From positions 3,105,115-3,169,114 of the forward strand of contig NW_004450398.1 in the NCBI RefSeq assembly GCF_000321225.1: 64,000 nt of DNA, in the 5' to 3' direction. This document shows, piece after piece, positions 11,110 through 22,877 of this stretch. The position numbers and the translations under genes were made by a program. This stretch comes from Odobenus rosmarus divergens. Taxonomy: Eukaryota > Chordata > Mammalia > Carnivora > Odobenidae. The notes below the pieces were generated by a model, which saw nothing but the letters and a program-made list of their open reading frames with translations, was not told the DNA's origin and searched no databases. Position 1 is the first letter of the stretch. Each line of letters starts with the position of its first letter.

Positions 11110-11511
11110 AAGTCAGGGTACCGAGGTTGTGAGAAAACTCGTGAAAGTCACTGTCACTGTGATTCTTCCATCTTGCCCAGCGAGTTGGTTGCAGGTTCAA
11201 GTTGTTACCAGGAAAGAAAAAGAAAAGTCTAACCCCCAATCTTGTCCTCTTGGGAAGCACAGCAGATAGTACAAAGATGCCCCTTGCCGCTCCCTGCAAA
11301 ATACCTTTCAGTGTATTCAGGGTCACTTCTGGGAGTCTCCCTCTTCTCTTTCTCTCCTCTCCCTCAAACTCCTAGTTCTTACTGTTCCACTGCCAGCATC
11401 TTGCTCTACCACAAAGAAAGCCCTTAATGCCCTCAGCTTCTGAATCATGCCTGATTCCTTCCTCTGTCAGAGGAAGAGGCTTCAAGGCTTCCCCTGCCCT
11501 CAGGTGAGAGC

Positions 11512-11756
11512 AGTCAGTACAGTGGTTAGAACCAACATTCTGGAGCCAGCTTGATTAGGCTGGAATCCCTGATCTTCCATGCATTTGGCTGTGTGACACT
11601 GGGAAAGTTACTTACCCTCTCTGTGCCTCCGTTTCCTTATCTGTGAAGTGTGAATGACAATTGTTCCTACATCCTTTGGGTTGTTTTGAGGGTTAAATGA
11701 GCTAATATATATATATAAAGTCTGAGGACAGTGGTTGTCACATGGTAAGTGCAGCC
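11512..11756 (+). repeat. MIR SINE, nearly full length
   Basis: It contains ACAGTGGTTAGAACCAACAT, GGAGCCAGCTTGATTAGGCT, GCTGTGTGACACTGGGAAAG and GAGGGTTAAATGAGCTAATA. A short (AT)n interrupts the 3' part. Confidence 0.9.
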
Positions 11757-11819
11757 CAGGTATCTATCTGTCTGAACTCAGAGGTGAGCATTCCCACTAG
11801 GTTGGAGGTTGGAGTAGGG

Positions 11820-12035
11820 CAGGACAATTTATTGGGGTACATAAAGAAAATAGCCATTAATTCCTTTTTAATTTCTTTTTATGTATCTGTTTTATAAGAT
11901 ATATTCTATATGAATACAGTAGTACATGTTTGCAATGTATAAATAATCATTAATATTGTGGGAGAATGCTCAAAAAATTCTAATGGGGTATCCGATCAAA
12001 AAAGTTTGGGGGTTGTTGGTCTATGAACAAACAAC
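11820..12035. repeat. Probable hAT-like DNA transposon fragment
   Basis: The end, AATGCTCAAAAAATTC then GATCAAAAAAGTTTGGGGG, resembles the terminal part of Charlie-group elements. The body is too diverged to name. Confidence 0.4.
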
Positions 12036-12825
12036 CCTTTCTTTTAAAAAAAAAAAATCATTTGTAGACTAGTCCTTTTCAGAACACACCTTTCTCTTGT
12101 TAACACTGACTTTCTCTCTGAGCATAATGTAGTTGTCGCTTTCATGTTAATAACACATCTGTATCTTTATTGTGTCCTAATAAAGACTGCCTCCCCACCA
12201 AGAATGGAGGAAATCTCACCTTGCTCCTAATAAATTTCACACTCACCAAAACACAACAATAAAGACAGCGCCTGAGAGAGAGAAGCAAAGAATGTCAGGG
12301 ACGTTTAATACATAATAAATCAGTAATTTTGGCTACTGTACAACTAGCTTGCATTAGCTATCTCCTGCTCTTTAGCCCCTACCTCCAAACCCTGGTTTTC
12401 AATGATCTATGTCATTTCATTTTGTGTTCCTTTTTCTGTGCATTCTCCAGGAAGAGCTGCATTTTTTTCTGTGCCTGCTTTTTTTTATTCTGTCCACTGC
12501 ATTTCTGATTTCAGATACTGGCTTCCAATTCTGGGGACCAACTGTGTTCCCAGAGATGCTGTGTAATTTGGATACTCGCCTTGCAAATAGCTTTGGGCAA
12601 TCTTGCTCCAACCTTCTTGTATCACTGGTAGAAATCTCTTAGATCCTATTGTGAATACCCAGAATTGTGGGATCTTGACTTTCTCCTTATAAATTTGTAT
12701 CAGAGCCACCTGCTTCTTATACACCTGCCTTTCTCTTACTAACTAGAAATATCTGAAAGTAAAGGAGGTTGCTTCTGGAGATGGCAATTGGTAGTGAGCT
12801 GAGCTCTATCCCCAAGGAGAGTCTC
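12036..12825. other. Unique sequence, nothing recognised
   Basis: AT-rich, with a poly-A run near 12048 and a poly-T run near 12478. No gene or named repeat is supported. Confidence 0.4.
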
Positions 12826-13018
12826 TTGACCTCAGCACTATTGATTTTGGGGCCAGATAATTCTCTGTAGGGGATTGCCCTGTGCACTGTAGGATGGTCT
12901 CTACCCTCTGGGTGCCAATAGCCATCCTCCCGAGTCATGACAACCAAAATATGTCTCCAATTCTGTCACCAAATGTCCCTGGGGGATCCAAATCACCCCG
13001 GCTGAGAATACTTTCTTA
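12826..13018 (-). mobile_element. MER5A (hAT-Charlie), antisense
   Basis: GGGGCCAGATAATTCTCTGT, GTGCACTGTAGGATG, TCATGACAACCAAAATATGT and CAAATGTCCCTGGGGGATCC follow the antisense MER5A order. Near full length and non-coding. Confidence 0.85.
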
Positions 13019-14324
13019 GAGGTAGTCAAGCAGAAGGTGAATACTCACCTCAGGTTTCCCAAGTTCAAGTGCTGGATGGGAACTTGAACCACATTCTCAA
13101 GTCCCCAGATACTATAAAATTCTACAATATCAGAAGAACAGCTTGGTGGTGTGAGTCAGGAGAGAGAAAAGAGGCAGGAACAGGAAGGGCTTAGAATCCA
13201 GGCCAAATGGATGTGGGGTCCCCCAAGGCACCAACTGAGTTGCTCTTCCCTCATTCCCACATAGAGCCTGGTAGGGGCTCAGTGGGGTGTAGGAGGAGAG
13301 ACGAGAGGTTCATGTAGGAGTTTGAGATTCATAGCAATGGATGAGTGTAGCCAGTACCAGGTGGCTGCCTGTCCCCCAAGTGGCCTCAGGGACATTTAGC
13401 CCTTCCCTTCCAAGGAGCAGGTGCATCTCTGAGCTTTGTAGCCCTCCCTGCCTGCTCTTTGCTCCCACATCTCCAAGTACCAGGAGTCATCATTAGAGCG
13501 ATGCCTTGCTCCTGGCATTCAAAAGTTCTTCTCTCTGCTTTGGGACAATCCACTTCCTCTCTGAAGTGCTTGAAGAAATCTCAGGAGACGTGTAAAAAGG
13601 GGACAGCAACAGCTTTGCCCCTCGCTGCCCTTAGACCCCCGCAACTAGCACCATCCTCCTAGACATCCACATTGCAGGAGGAGAGATGCACACAGACACA
13701 GCCCGCCTTTTCACATGCACAGTCTAGGATGCATGGACGGATTGCAAAACTGTTATAAACCACCACCATTCCTCTTATTATTAAAGAATCATCTCACTAG
13801 AACTTGGGGATTTGGGGTATGTTTAGGCCAGCCCCCAGCTCTGAAATGGAGATCGTTAGAACTCACCTCAAGAACCTCATTCCACCTACCTCCCCCAAAA
13901 GTTTGCCATGGGGTTTCTTGACTTTCCCATTAGAACAGCTCTTAGGCTTAGCTGGGCCATATTTCAGTGTAATTGTCCTGCCCACGACACACTCACTGTT
14001 TCACATGCTGGAAACAGAATGGATTAGAAGTTTCCTGTTCTGCCTCACCAAGTCTTTCCCTCCCTTATGCTATGTTTAGCATTTGTGTGGGCACTTGGCT
14101 CATGCCACTTGTATGCTTCCATTCCTGTTTTGAGGAGACACTTTATCCACCGAGGGTGAAGCTTAGGGGTGGAAGAACTTGCTGGAACATTTATTCCATT
14201 GTCTGCCTCACCTGCTGCAGACTGGTATGGCTTGTTCCATCTGGGAAAGGAGGGAGCGTTCTCTCAAACACAGGAAGTCCACTTGCTTGGCGGTCCTGCT
14301 GTCGTGTTTTTCACCTGAGCGGCA
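13019..14324. other. Unique sequence, nothing recognised
   Basis: About 1.3 kb without an assignable repeat. Open frames up to 137 codons (13973-14386) have no domain signature and run into an L2 fragment. Confidence 0.45.
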
Positions 14325-14440
14325 TCTACCACCACCCACCTGCTGAGTGCCACACCCAGGGCGGGGCGCCGGTGACACAGGCGTGAATAAGTCACAGTCC
14401 CTGCCCTCAAACAATTACTGAGTCTGATGAGGAAGCAAAT
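14325..14440 (-). repeat. L2 3' end, antisense
   Basis: GTGACACAGGCGTGAATAAG and CAGTCCCTGCCCTCAAACAA match the antisense L2 3' region. Confidence 0.65.
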
Positions 14441-14629
14441 CAATCAGTGGATTTTCCATATGACGCGGGAATAAAGGCAAGAAAAACGAAAAGCAAGCAA
14501 CTGTTGTGTTTTGAGCCCTTATTCTGTGCTCTGCTAAAAAGGATTGACCATCCGGTTTGAAAACGAGCTCAGAGACCGAACAGTGATGTTAGCTTGGAAA
14601 AGTCACTTTCTCTCTCCTTGTTTCTGGAT

Positions 14630-14782
14630 GTGGAGCCTTGGATCAGTCACACAACCTCTCTGAGCCTCAGTTTCCTCTTGTAGAATGAGAACAACAACAA
14701 CCCCTCCCTCTTAGGGTTGTGTGCTGGACTAAATGCAGTGACATATATAATGCAATAAAGGTTTCATAAAGGCTAGTATTGC
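14630..14782 (+). repeat. MIR SINE
   Basis: It shows GATCAGTCACACAACCTCTC, GAGCCTCAGTTTCCTCTTGT and TTAGGGTTGTGTGCTGGAC. Confidence 0.85.
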
Positions 14783-14935
14783 CATCTCAAGAACCCTACG
14801 AGGTAGGTCTTCTTATTGCTCCCATTTTACAGATGAAGACACTGAGGCTCAGGTAGGTTATATTACTAGCCCAATATTCCACATCTAGTAAGTGGCAACT
14901 TTGGATTTGAAGCCAGGCTGGTAGGGTGCCAAAAC
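14783..14935 (-). repeat. MIR SINE, antisense
   Basis: CCTACGAGGTAGGTCTTC, CCCATTTTACAGATGAAGAC and AGTAAGTGGCAACTTTGG are in antisense MIR order. It abuts a sense MIR tail to tail. Confidence 0.85.
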
Positions 14936-14973
14936 CATGTTTTTGAGTAGAGTTCACCAGCAAAGAACTAAAG

Positions 14974-14990
14974 TTTTTTTTTTTTTTTTT
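14974..14990. repeat. Poly-T run
   Basis: Seventeen consecutive T. No retrotransposon body that it could tail is recognisable. Confidence 0.9.
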
Positions 14991-15374
14991 GGAGAATAAA
15001 GACAGGGCATTTGAAGGGACAGCCTAAATCTCTATGCTGTGTCCTGCAGTGTGAAGACAAGGGGATAAGGGACCCAGGTGCCACAAGAAAAAAACCTAGG
15101 GGACCTTAGCATCTCTGCCTTGTTTCTTTCTTCCTCTCTGCTCCCTGGGTTTCTGCACTCTGAATCATCATTGTCTTATTTCACCTTGCCCACCTGAATG
15201 TCTAACTGGCACCTCAGTCTTGAGATAACCAAACCAAGACTGGGGGATTGGAAACCCCCCTCCCCAGTGTGCTCTTTCCCCAGAGGTCCTCCGCCACCGT
15301 ACACCCACCGCCAAACTCTTACAAGCCATCCTGATGCCTCTTTTTCTCATCAGCAAAACATGGCAACTCCACTG

Positions 15375-16180
15375 GTTTTTTACTAAAATATATTTGACAT
15401 GTGACATTGTATAAATTTAAAGTATACAGCATGTTGATTTGATACATTTATACATTGCAGTGTGATTGTCCCTGTAGCCTTATAGCCAATACCTCTATCA
15501 CGTCACATAATTATCCTTTCTTTCTGTTGTGGGAATAATTAAGATCTAATCTCTTAGTGAGGCGCCTGGGGGACTCAGTCATTTAAGTGACCGACTCTTA
15601 GGCTCGGGTCAGGTCATGATCTTGGGGTGATGGGATCAAGCCCCACGCCGGGCTCGACACTGAGCGTGGAGCCTGCTTAAGATTCTCTCTCCCTCCTCCT
15701 CTGCCCCTCACCCCCTCCCTCCCTTAAAAAGAAAAAAAAAAGATCTAATCTCTTAATAAGTGTGATTATTGTAATACGGTATCGTTGACTATAATCACTA
15801 AGCTGTGCATTAGATTTCCAACATTTCTTAATTTACTAATTGTGAGTTTGTACCCTGAAACAACACCTCTCCAATTCCCACCCCCTCCCCACTCCCCCCA
15901 ACCCTGGTAACCACCGTTTTACTCTCTGCTTTTACCAGTTCAGCTTTTAGATTCAGCTTTTTTAATTCCACATGTGAGATCATACAGTATTTGTCTTTCT
16001 CTGTCTGACTTCTGTCGCTGAGATAAGTGGATAGAATGCCCTCGAGGTCCATCTGTGTTGTCGCAAATGTCAGGATTTCCTTCTTTCTAATGGCTGGGTA
16101 GCATTCATATAAATATATGTGTATGTATAGATCACATCTTCATTAGCGATTCATCTGCGGATGGACACTTAGGTGGTTTC
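15375..16180 (-). mobile_element. Old L1 (L1M-type) 3' region, antisense
   Basis: Antisense L1 text such as CCCTGGTAACCACCGTTTTA, GGTCCATCTGTGTTGTCGCA and TGGCTGGGTAGCATTC is readable across the stretch. A SINEC splits it at 15557-15739. It is heavily mutated and has no coding capacity. Confidence 0.8.
15557..15739 (+). repeat. SINEC with perfect 16-bp TSD, inside old L1
   Basis: Head GGCGCCTGGGGGACTCAG at 15561. AAGATCTAATCTCTTA is exactly duplicated at 15541-15556 and 15740-15755. The tail is short and lacks the usual AATAAA repeats. Confidence 0.95.
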
Positions 16181-16199
16181 CATGGAAACCCCACCTTCA

Positions 16200-16855
16200 A
16201 GCTGGTGACGGGCTGCTCACTTCTCTCCATGGCTTCTACCCCATCACCTCTCAGCTGGACGGCCGTGGGAGCCTCCTCACTGGTCTTCCCGGCCCCCCCC
16301 CCCACAGCCTACCCTCCGCACATCAAAGAGAGCTTTTGAAAACAAAACACATCTTGTCATTCCCCAATGAGAGAGCCTCTCCTGGTCTCTCTTTTCATTT
16401 GTAATAAAATCCAAACCCCTTCCCCTTCCAAGCCCACCTTCATCCTGTTTTCAAGTGTACTGACTCGCTCTCCATCAGCCATGGCTTCCTGGCACCTGTG
16501 CTCGGGTCCCCTTGCTCGATGGGGCCCATGCTTCCTGTTACTTTAGCATCCAAGGCTCTCCCTTTGATTTGTAGCTGCCTGTTTTCTTCATGTCACTGAA
16601 TCTCAGGCTAGAAGTCACAACCTCTGGAAGGACCACCCTGACCACTCAGCTCCCTCTGAGCCATTCCCCATTTTTACCTGTGCATACATGTGTCACCAAC
16701 TCCCATTCTTCTTGTCAGTGCTTCTCCCAACTAGAATGTGAGTGTGTGAGAGGAGACACCTTGTCTATGGTGTTCATGTTTCCTCACCACCTTGCACACA
16801 ATCAAGCACACAATGGCGTCTAGCGTGTAAGTGCTCAGTAAATATTTATACCTCA
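16200..16855 (+). repeat. L2 LINE, 3' part, sense
   Basis: The L2 order is clear: GGAGCCTCCTCACTGGTCTT, AATAAAATCCAAACCCCTTC, CTGACCACTCAGCTCCCTCT and GTGCTCAGTAAATATTTATA. A C-run near 16291 interrupts it. Confidence 0.85.
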
Positions 16856-17546
16856 AATACATAAATGGGTTTCTTTTCTCCCCTTGTCCCTCCCATCTGG
16901 CTTCTAATGTCTTAAATCCATTCTTCAGAATAAGGATAGAAGATATACAATGTCTCATGCTTAGTCATCTGTAACCAGTATATAAAATCCTGGAACTCTT
17001 CAAAATGTAATGAAGAATTCTAAATTCCAAAATGTAACATGTGGATGGCTTCTCTGAAATGTTTACCAGCCTCACAGAAATGGCTCCTTGTCTCCATGAA
17101 TACAAATGAAGAAGGGTCGCTCAACAATTACCTTCAAAGAAGCCACAGCATCTGTAATCCCTGTCAGATCCTCTCTGCTCATTATCTGATGCACACCCCT
17201 AAATTCACTTCATTAGTTTTAATTATCCCCACCATGAGTGAGCGAAGTCTTTTTAGAGCCATTTTAGAAACAGAATTAGCAAACTTGGAGCGTGGATAAC
17301 TTTCTCCAAGGTGTTTAGCTGTAATTGTTCTCCCGTTGAAAAGAAACAAAAGTAGCATTAGCTTATCCATTTGCTGAATTTATATTGCATTTTGGGGAAG
17401 ATGTGGTATGATGGGTTTCTTCATTTTTCTGGATTCATGAATATCAAGTCTCCCTAGACTGGCTGAACTATTCCTACCTTCTCCTGTGACATGAGTCCAA
17501 GTCCAGCCACATTTCTCTCTCTCTTCTTCTCTTTCTCTGACATGGT
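16856..17546. other. Unique sequence, possible regulatory block
   Basis: I recognise no repeat. The piece 17110-17360 is compact and AT-rich with TTAGTTTTAATTATC and could be a conserved non-coding element. This is inference from composition only. Confidence 0.3.
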
Positions 17547-17605
17547 ACACACACACACACACACCACACACACACACACACACCACACACACACACACAC
17601 ACACC
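17547..17605. repeat. (CA)n microsatellite
   Basis: Three CA blocks separated by two CC interruptions at regular intervals. Confidence 0.95.
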
Positions 17606-17689
17606 AGCAAAAGGAGATGCCCAGCCTGACCACTCCTTACCAGCAGTATCACAACACTGTGGCTAAAGCCACTCCTCATCTTCTGCCTG

Positions 17690-18465
17690 GATCTCTGTAA
17701 GACCCACTCTGCTCCCTCCACCCACTCAGCAGGCAGCATGCTGCTTATGCTGAGAATCAAATCCCATTCCTCCCTCGCCCCTCCTCACGTGTGGACCAAG
17801 TCCTCCCCACACCCTACAAGACCCTCATGGATCTGGCCCCAGCCTTCCTTTCTGACATCCTCTTTTATTACTCCACTTCAGCCACTCCTGCCTCGTGGAT
17901 ATTTCTGGAACCCCCCACTTCCACTTCTGCCTCAGTGCCTCTGTGTCTTCTGTTCCACCAACCCAGAACACACTTGCAGCAAATATCCACAAGGCTTGCT
18001 CCTCGCTTCATGCAAGCCTTCGCTCAAATGCTGCCTCCTCTGAGAAGCCTTCCTTGATCACTCAATCTAAAATACCACCCTCAAGGGCGCCTGGGTGGCT
18101 CAGTTGGTTAGGCGACTGCCTTCGGCTCAGGTCATGATCCTGGAGTTCCGGGATCGAGTCCCGCATCAGGCTCCCTGCTCAGCAGGGAGTCTGCTTCTCC
18201 CTCTGACCCTCTTCCCTCTCGTGCTCTCTATCTCTCATTCTCTGTCTCTCAAATAAATAAATAAAATCTTTAAAAACAAATAAAAAAATAAAAATAAAAA
18301 TAAAAAAAATAAAATACCACCCTCAATAAAAAATAAATAAAATACCACCCTCGGCCTCCTTCATCCCTTCGCCTTGATTTTTGTTCCATAACAACATCAG
18401 CTCATGACATTATATTATCTATTTATTTGTCATTTCCCTACATTATACATAAGAATGTGCCAGCA
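17690..18465 (+). repeat. L2 LINE 3' part, sense, split by SINEC
   Basis: Readable L2 includes CCTCATGGATCTGGCCCCAG, GCTCAAATGCTGCCTCCTCT and, beyond the SINEC, ATTATCTATTTATTTGTCAT. The SINEC at 18085 divides it. Confidence 0.87.
18085..18309 (+). repeat. SINEC (CAN-SINE), target sequence present three times
   Basis: A complete copy with a long A-rich tail. The target TAAAATACCACCCTCAA occurs before it (18068-18084), after it (18310-18326), and a third time, slightly changed, at 18337-18352. It shares a CTCTGACCCTC variant with the copy at 62223. Confidence 0.95.
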
Positions 18466-18724
18466 GGTGGGAAGGAGCTAGGAAAGCAAAACCTGGTTTT
18501 AACACCTATAGACAGGTAGAGCCTGTCCCTCTGCAGAAAATACCACTAAGTGGAGAGAACATATTGGGGGACAAACCACCCAAAAGAATGTTGTGAAACA
18601 GATGCATAGATAGATCCATGAATAGATAGAAACAATAATAGGAATATCATATCAATAATTAATGCCAGACTCCCTGCTGGATAAATTGCATTCATTACGT
18701 CAAATCTGTATTACTAGTATCTTG

Positions 18725-18830
18725 TAATTCAAGATACAGATTTTTGTCCCCATTTTAGATATGAAGAAACTGAGGCTCTGTTGTCCCAAGGTGCCCTCTC
18801 TTGGAACTGACAAAGCCTGGCTCTAAACCT
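18725..18830 (-). repeat. MIR SINE fragment, antisense
   Basis: CCCCATTTTAGATATGAAGA and AACTGAGGCTCTG are kept. The flanks are diverged. Confidence 0.7.
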
Positions 18831-19317
18831 GGAGTCCCTTCATCTCAAGGACTGTTTACCAGGCAAAGGTGTGATCCACCTGACTGCATTAGCTTCATGA
18901 TCTCTCCTGTTGCGAGTCTGCCCTTCCTAAGCAGAGAAGTCTGGGAGGAAAATCAAAAGCGCTTGTAAAATCATTTCAGCCACCGCTGACTGCTGCATGC
19001 TCCCTAAATAGAAGAATTTTGTCTGTGGTTGCAAATGCCAATCCACTCCAGAGTCTCTTATTTTTAGGAGAGGGGAATGCTGTACTACATGAGAACTGAA
19101 ATGTGTCTATCATTGTCATGCTCCTAAGATCACACTAATTACGGGTCTTTAGCATTTTTGGTCTTCCTGGTACTGGAGGCAAAGGAGTTGAAAAACTTCC
19201 AGAAGTTGCCGTGAGCCTTCTTGAGCAGGAAACTTTAGACTTTATGCAAATCAATCAATCAATCAAGAGGCTTACAAGGGCATGAAGAGTGGGGTTTTGA
19301 GGTACTCCAGCAGAATT
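18831..19317. other. Non-repetitive block, candidate conserved element
   Basis: No repeat family matches. The block contains a MEF2-like TTATTTTTAG near 19058, an octamer ATGCAAAT at 19244-19251, and four AATC units. These are motif matches read by eye with no functional evidence. Confidence 0.35.
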
Positions 19318-19440
19318 CATTTCATATATATTTAAAAATGCCTACTAACATGCTGGGTCCCGAGGATATAGAAATGATAACACCAAGCCTCTGTTCTCAA
19401 GGAGATCAGACAGGATGCCCTGTAGTAGACCCATAGGTAA
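19318..19440 (-). repeat. L2 3' end, antisense, diverged
   Basis: TGCTGGGTCCCGAGGATATA and CTGTTCTCAAGGAGATCAGA resemble the antisense L2 end. Confidence 0.5.
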
Positions 19441-19539
19441 CACATCACTCCAAGAAGCAATGAGGGGCAGCCCTCTGTCAGCTAACCCAATGCAGGCTGG
19501 ATCTGTGAACTGTATTACTGGTGGGCTTGTTGGGCCAGC

Positions 19540-19762
19540 ATGGGCTTGAGCTGAAAGCTGAGTCCAGCTCTCCTGCTCACCTGCCAAGAGTATTGCATTC
19601 CACACACTGGAAAAGCTCTCCAAGCTTCAGCTTCCCTGCACATAAAATTGGGTTGGAGATGGCCACCCAGTACTGTTGTGGAAAGGATAGAATGAATAAT
19701 GGTGCAAAGAGCCATGCACAGTGCCTGGCCCTTTCTTTGTAGGCACTCAATGTATGGTGATG
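19540..19762 (+). repeat. MIR SINE, diverged
   Basis: Its 3' half is recognisable: GGTTGGAGATGG, GGAAAGGATAGAATGAATAA and CAGTGCCTGGCCC with AGGCACTCAATG. Confidence 0.65.
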
Positions 19763-19778
19763 ACCTAAAGCAGATATA

Positions 19779-19851
19779 GAAGGAAAGAAAGGGGGGAGAG
19801 AGGGAGGGAAGGAAGGAAGGAAGGAAGGAAGGAAGGAAGGAAGGAAGGACG
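19779..19851. repeat. (GGAA)n microsatellite
   Basis: The core is about eleven perfect GGAA units at 19805-19848 with degenerate purine flanks. Both strands are fully purine/pyrimidine asymmetric. Confidence 0.95.
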
Positions 19852-20199
19852 GACTTCTATGTCAAGAGTCAGGCAGACACATGGAATGACTTCAGAAATT
19901 ATCTGACATGCCTCCTTTGGCTGCATGCCTCCCATTGAGGAAACTAACAAGAAGCCAAGTTCAGGAAATCACTTAGCCAGAAATGGAAGGCACGTCCATG
20001 GAGGACCTCAGAATCTGGCTCTCCTTTTCATTCAAGAAAGGTCCAACATCCCTCATCAATTATCCCAACACCAGCATCTCTCTTACTCATCATTCTTACT
20101 CATCTAGACCCTTGGGGGATTACACCAAACTAGCACAATATCTGTACAACTAAGATACTGCCCACAGATATCAAAATGTGAGCTTCACTTTGGCAAAGG

Positions 20200-20650
20200 T
20201 AACAAGAAATTTTATGAGGTCCAACTCTTTAATCTGGAAATCCTCCTTCTAGAAAATATAAGGAAATATTCTGAAACACAGATCGTTTTATAGGCCATGT
20301 TATTTACAATATAGAGAACAGGAAACAGCCCAACTGTCCAGGAGCAAGGCGCTGGTTAAACAAATGAGGGCACATTAATATGATGAACAGTTACACAGTC
20401 ATTAAAATTATGTTTATGAGCATTTTTAATTTCATGGGGAAATACTTACTCAGCAATGACAAGCAAAATAACGAAGATGCAAAATTGTATTCCTTGTGTC
20501 CTCTACTATGTAGGGGAAAGAAATGAAAATATACTGCAGGAAATCACTGGAGTGGCCAACCCTTTGCATTGTGCTTAAGAATGATTTTTTTTCTACTTTG
20601 CAATATATTTCATATTTTCCAAAGTTTATACCATGACATGATGAAGACTT
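20200..20650 (+). mobile_element. Old L1-type LINE 3' region, sense
   Basis: It resembles the ORF2 end and 3' UTR of ancient L1: TTACAATATAGAGAACAGGA, CCCAACTGTCCAGGAGC, GGTTAAACAAATGAGGGCAC and CAGTCATTAAAATTATG. Strongly decayed. Confidence 0.65.
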
Positions 20651-21105
20651 CCAGTCCCCCAACTTATTCCATTCCCAGTACATGAAATTCTTCCCACTGG
20701 GTAGAATTCTGGGATCCTGACCTTCTTCGAACTAAGATGAGAAGGCATGCATTGGGAAAGGCCCAGAAGACAGAGACTGTGTAGCGCTGGGAAAAACTGG
20801 AATTATGCTAAGAGGTGGTCAGTCATTACCAGGGAAAAGCTTTGTCTTAACGTTGTTTCCCAAAGCTGAGCTGGAAAGACCCTCACCTTCTCTTCTAAGA
20901 CACACTAGAAGGATCTCAAATTTCCACCCATCCCTACACCTAGCCAGGAGGAAATTGAGGTCAACTTAAACACTGACATCTTGGCAAAAAGGTTGAGAGG
21001 AAAAAGCAGGGAGATCGGGAAAATTAAGAAACCACAGGCACTGTCAGGGAGGGGAAGAAGAGGAAAGAAGACCATCGAAGAAAATGAGTCAGAAACACAT
21101 CTACT
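20651..21105. other. Unique sequence, nothing recognised
   Basis: No gene, repeat or notable composition is visible. Confidence 0.4.
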
Positions 21106-21300
21106 GGAGCGTCTGGGTGGCTCAGTCGGTTAAGCATCTGCCTTCGGCTCAGGTCATGATCCCAGGGTCCTAGGATCGAGTCCCGAATCAGGCTCCTTGC
21201 TCAGCAGGGAACCTGCTTCTCCCTCTGCCTGCCGTTCACACTGCTTGTGCTCTCTCATTCTCTGACAAAGAAATAAATAAACTCTTAAAAAAAAAAAAAA
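21106..21300 (+). repeat. SINEC (CAN-SINE)
   Basis: A complete copy from GGAGCGTCTGGGTGGCTC to a 14-A tail. No clear target-site duplication is visible. Confidence 0.95.
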
Positions 21301-21957
21301 GACAGTGAACATCCTTTACCAATCAGAGAAGAATAAAAGACTGGAAAGATTCGTCATGGCGTGAAACTTGGCAAGGCTTCCCTCTCCCTGCCTAGAGAAT
21401 GGACATCTCCTCCATCTTATCCATCCTCAGCTCTATGAACGAGCATCGCAGTTGTGTTTTAAAGATACATCCAGATTAATTTGTTTGACAAATGAAAAGA
21501 GATGAGAGACATGTCAGGTCATAGAAACGGTTGTGTTGTTGCTGTCTTTATCAATCATCCCTGCTTCTCCTGAGACAGTGCCAGGTTGATCCGTGGGTGC
21601 CTCTGATTCAGATGGCAAAGATGAGAACAAATCACCCTTTTGCCAAAGAGTTCAGTTAGACAGATTGTGGTAGTGTCTATGGGGCCGGAAATGATCAGAG
21701 TCTTACAAATACAACGCAAGAGCATCACAATTCATTCGTGTGACTGTCTCACACCAAACGTTGGCATCTGGTAACCAAAGGGAAATAAGAACTGAGCCAT
21801 CCTACAACTTGGCTAGTGAGATCCAAGGGTCTGTGGCAATGCTCACTCACCTTCCATTGACCCATGCCCCTGGGTCCTCCTTGCTCAGCACATTGGCTAA
21901 GAGATTCTGCTAATGAGCATAAGATTGATGCTGACCATTAACCATAATGATAACTAT
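21301..21957. other. Unique sequence, nothing recognised
   Basis: The stretch between a SINEC tail and a MIR carries no signal I can assign. Confidence 0.4.
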
Positions 21958-22175
21958 TAACTGTGAAGTTAATGATAACTAATACCCATCCAAAGTGCAC
22001 TCTGTGCCTAATGGTGCACCCACATTTCTATTTAATATTTGCAAATCTTGAAATGGCTATTAGAAGTCCCATTCTGCAGGTGAAGAATTCAGGACTGCAT
22101 GGGTTATGTGACTTTCTCACCAGGTGTGATTTAAATGCGAATTTTGATCCCATTGTCCAGGCCCACCTCACAGGC
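21958..22175 (-). repeat. MIR SINE, antisense, diverged
   Basis: TAGAAGTCCCATTCTGCAGG, TGAAGAATTCAGGACTG and GTGATTTAAATGCGAATTT fit antisense MIR. Confidence 0.65.
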
Positions 22176-22351
22176 TGTCCTGACAATGGAGGTACAGATG
22201 GGACAGTGTTTGGTAAATCCCAGGGAGATGTTTTCCACATATTTTCTGTGTTTCCTAGAAGATTGTCCATCAGTTTGACTCTCAGGAGAAAAAGCAATTT
22301 TAAAATACAACTTCCAAAGAAACTGTGGACTGTGGCAGAAAAAGGAAAGTT

Positions 22352-22525
22352 CTAGCATCAGACAAACCAGGAATTACATCCACGCTGAGCCACTTCCTTG
22401 CTGTGAGATCCCAAGCAAATCCACCTCTCTGACCTTTGGATTTTTCCAGGGCGAGTGAGAGATGGCATAAGGATTAGATGGAATGTCTAAGAAAAGCACA
22501 TGGCTCAGCATTTGACACAAGTGTT
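22352..22525 (+). repeat. MIR SINE
   Basis: CTGAGCCACTTCCTTGCTGT, GAGATCCCAAGCAAATCCAC and AAGGATTAGATGGAATG match. Confidence 0.78.
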
Positions 22526-22533
22526 GGGATGAC

Positions 22534-22549
22534 TTTTTTTTTTTTTTTT
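22534..22549. repeat. Poly-T run
   Basis: Sixteen consecutive T just after a MIR. No L1 or SINE body follows it on the antisense side. Confidence 0.9.
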
Positions 22550-22877
22550 GACAGGAGACTGGCAGAGCTGTTTCCCCGCAGAACCCACAAAACGAGAGCC
22601 CAATGTCATTCCCTGCAGTCACAATGACCACTGGCAGAAATGCCAACCTCATGCCTTTCTCTCTCTCTATCCAGAGGAAAGAATTCCTTGGAATCTTGCC
22701 ACTCAAATTGAGGTCTATGCGTGGTAGCATTGACATCACCTGGCTCAAGAAAGTAGCATGGAGGGAAAGAGTGACCGGGGGATGTCTTCACATAGGACGG
22801 GCAGAGAAATCCTTTCTGGGTCATTTGTGATGAGTTCCAGTGGCGATGAAAAGCCCACCTTTTAAAGAGGTGGAGGG

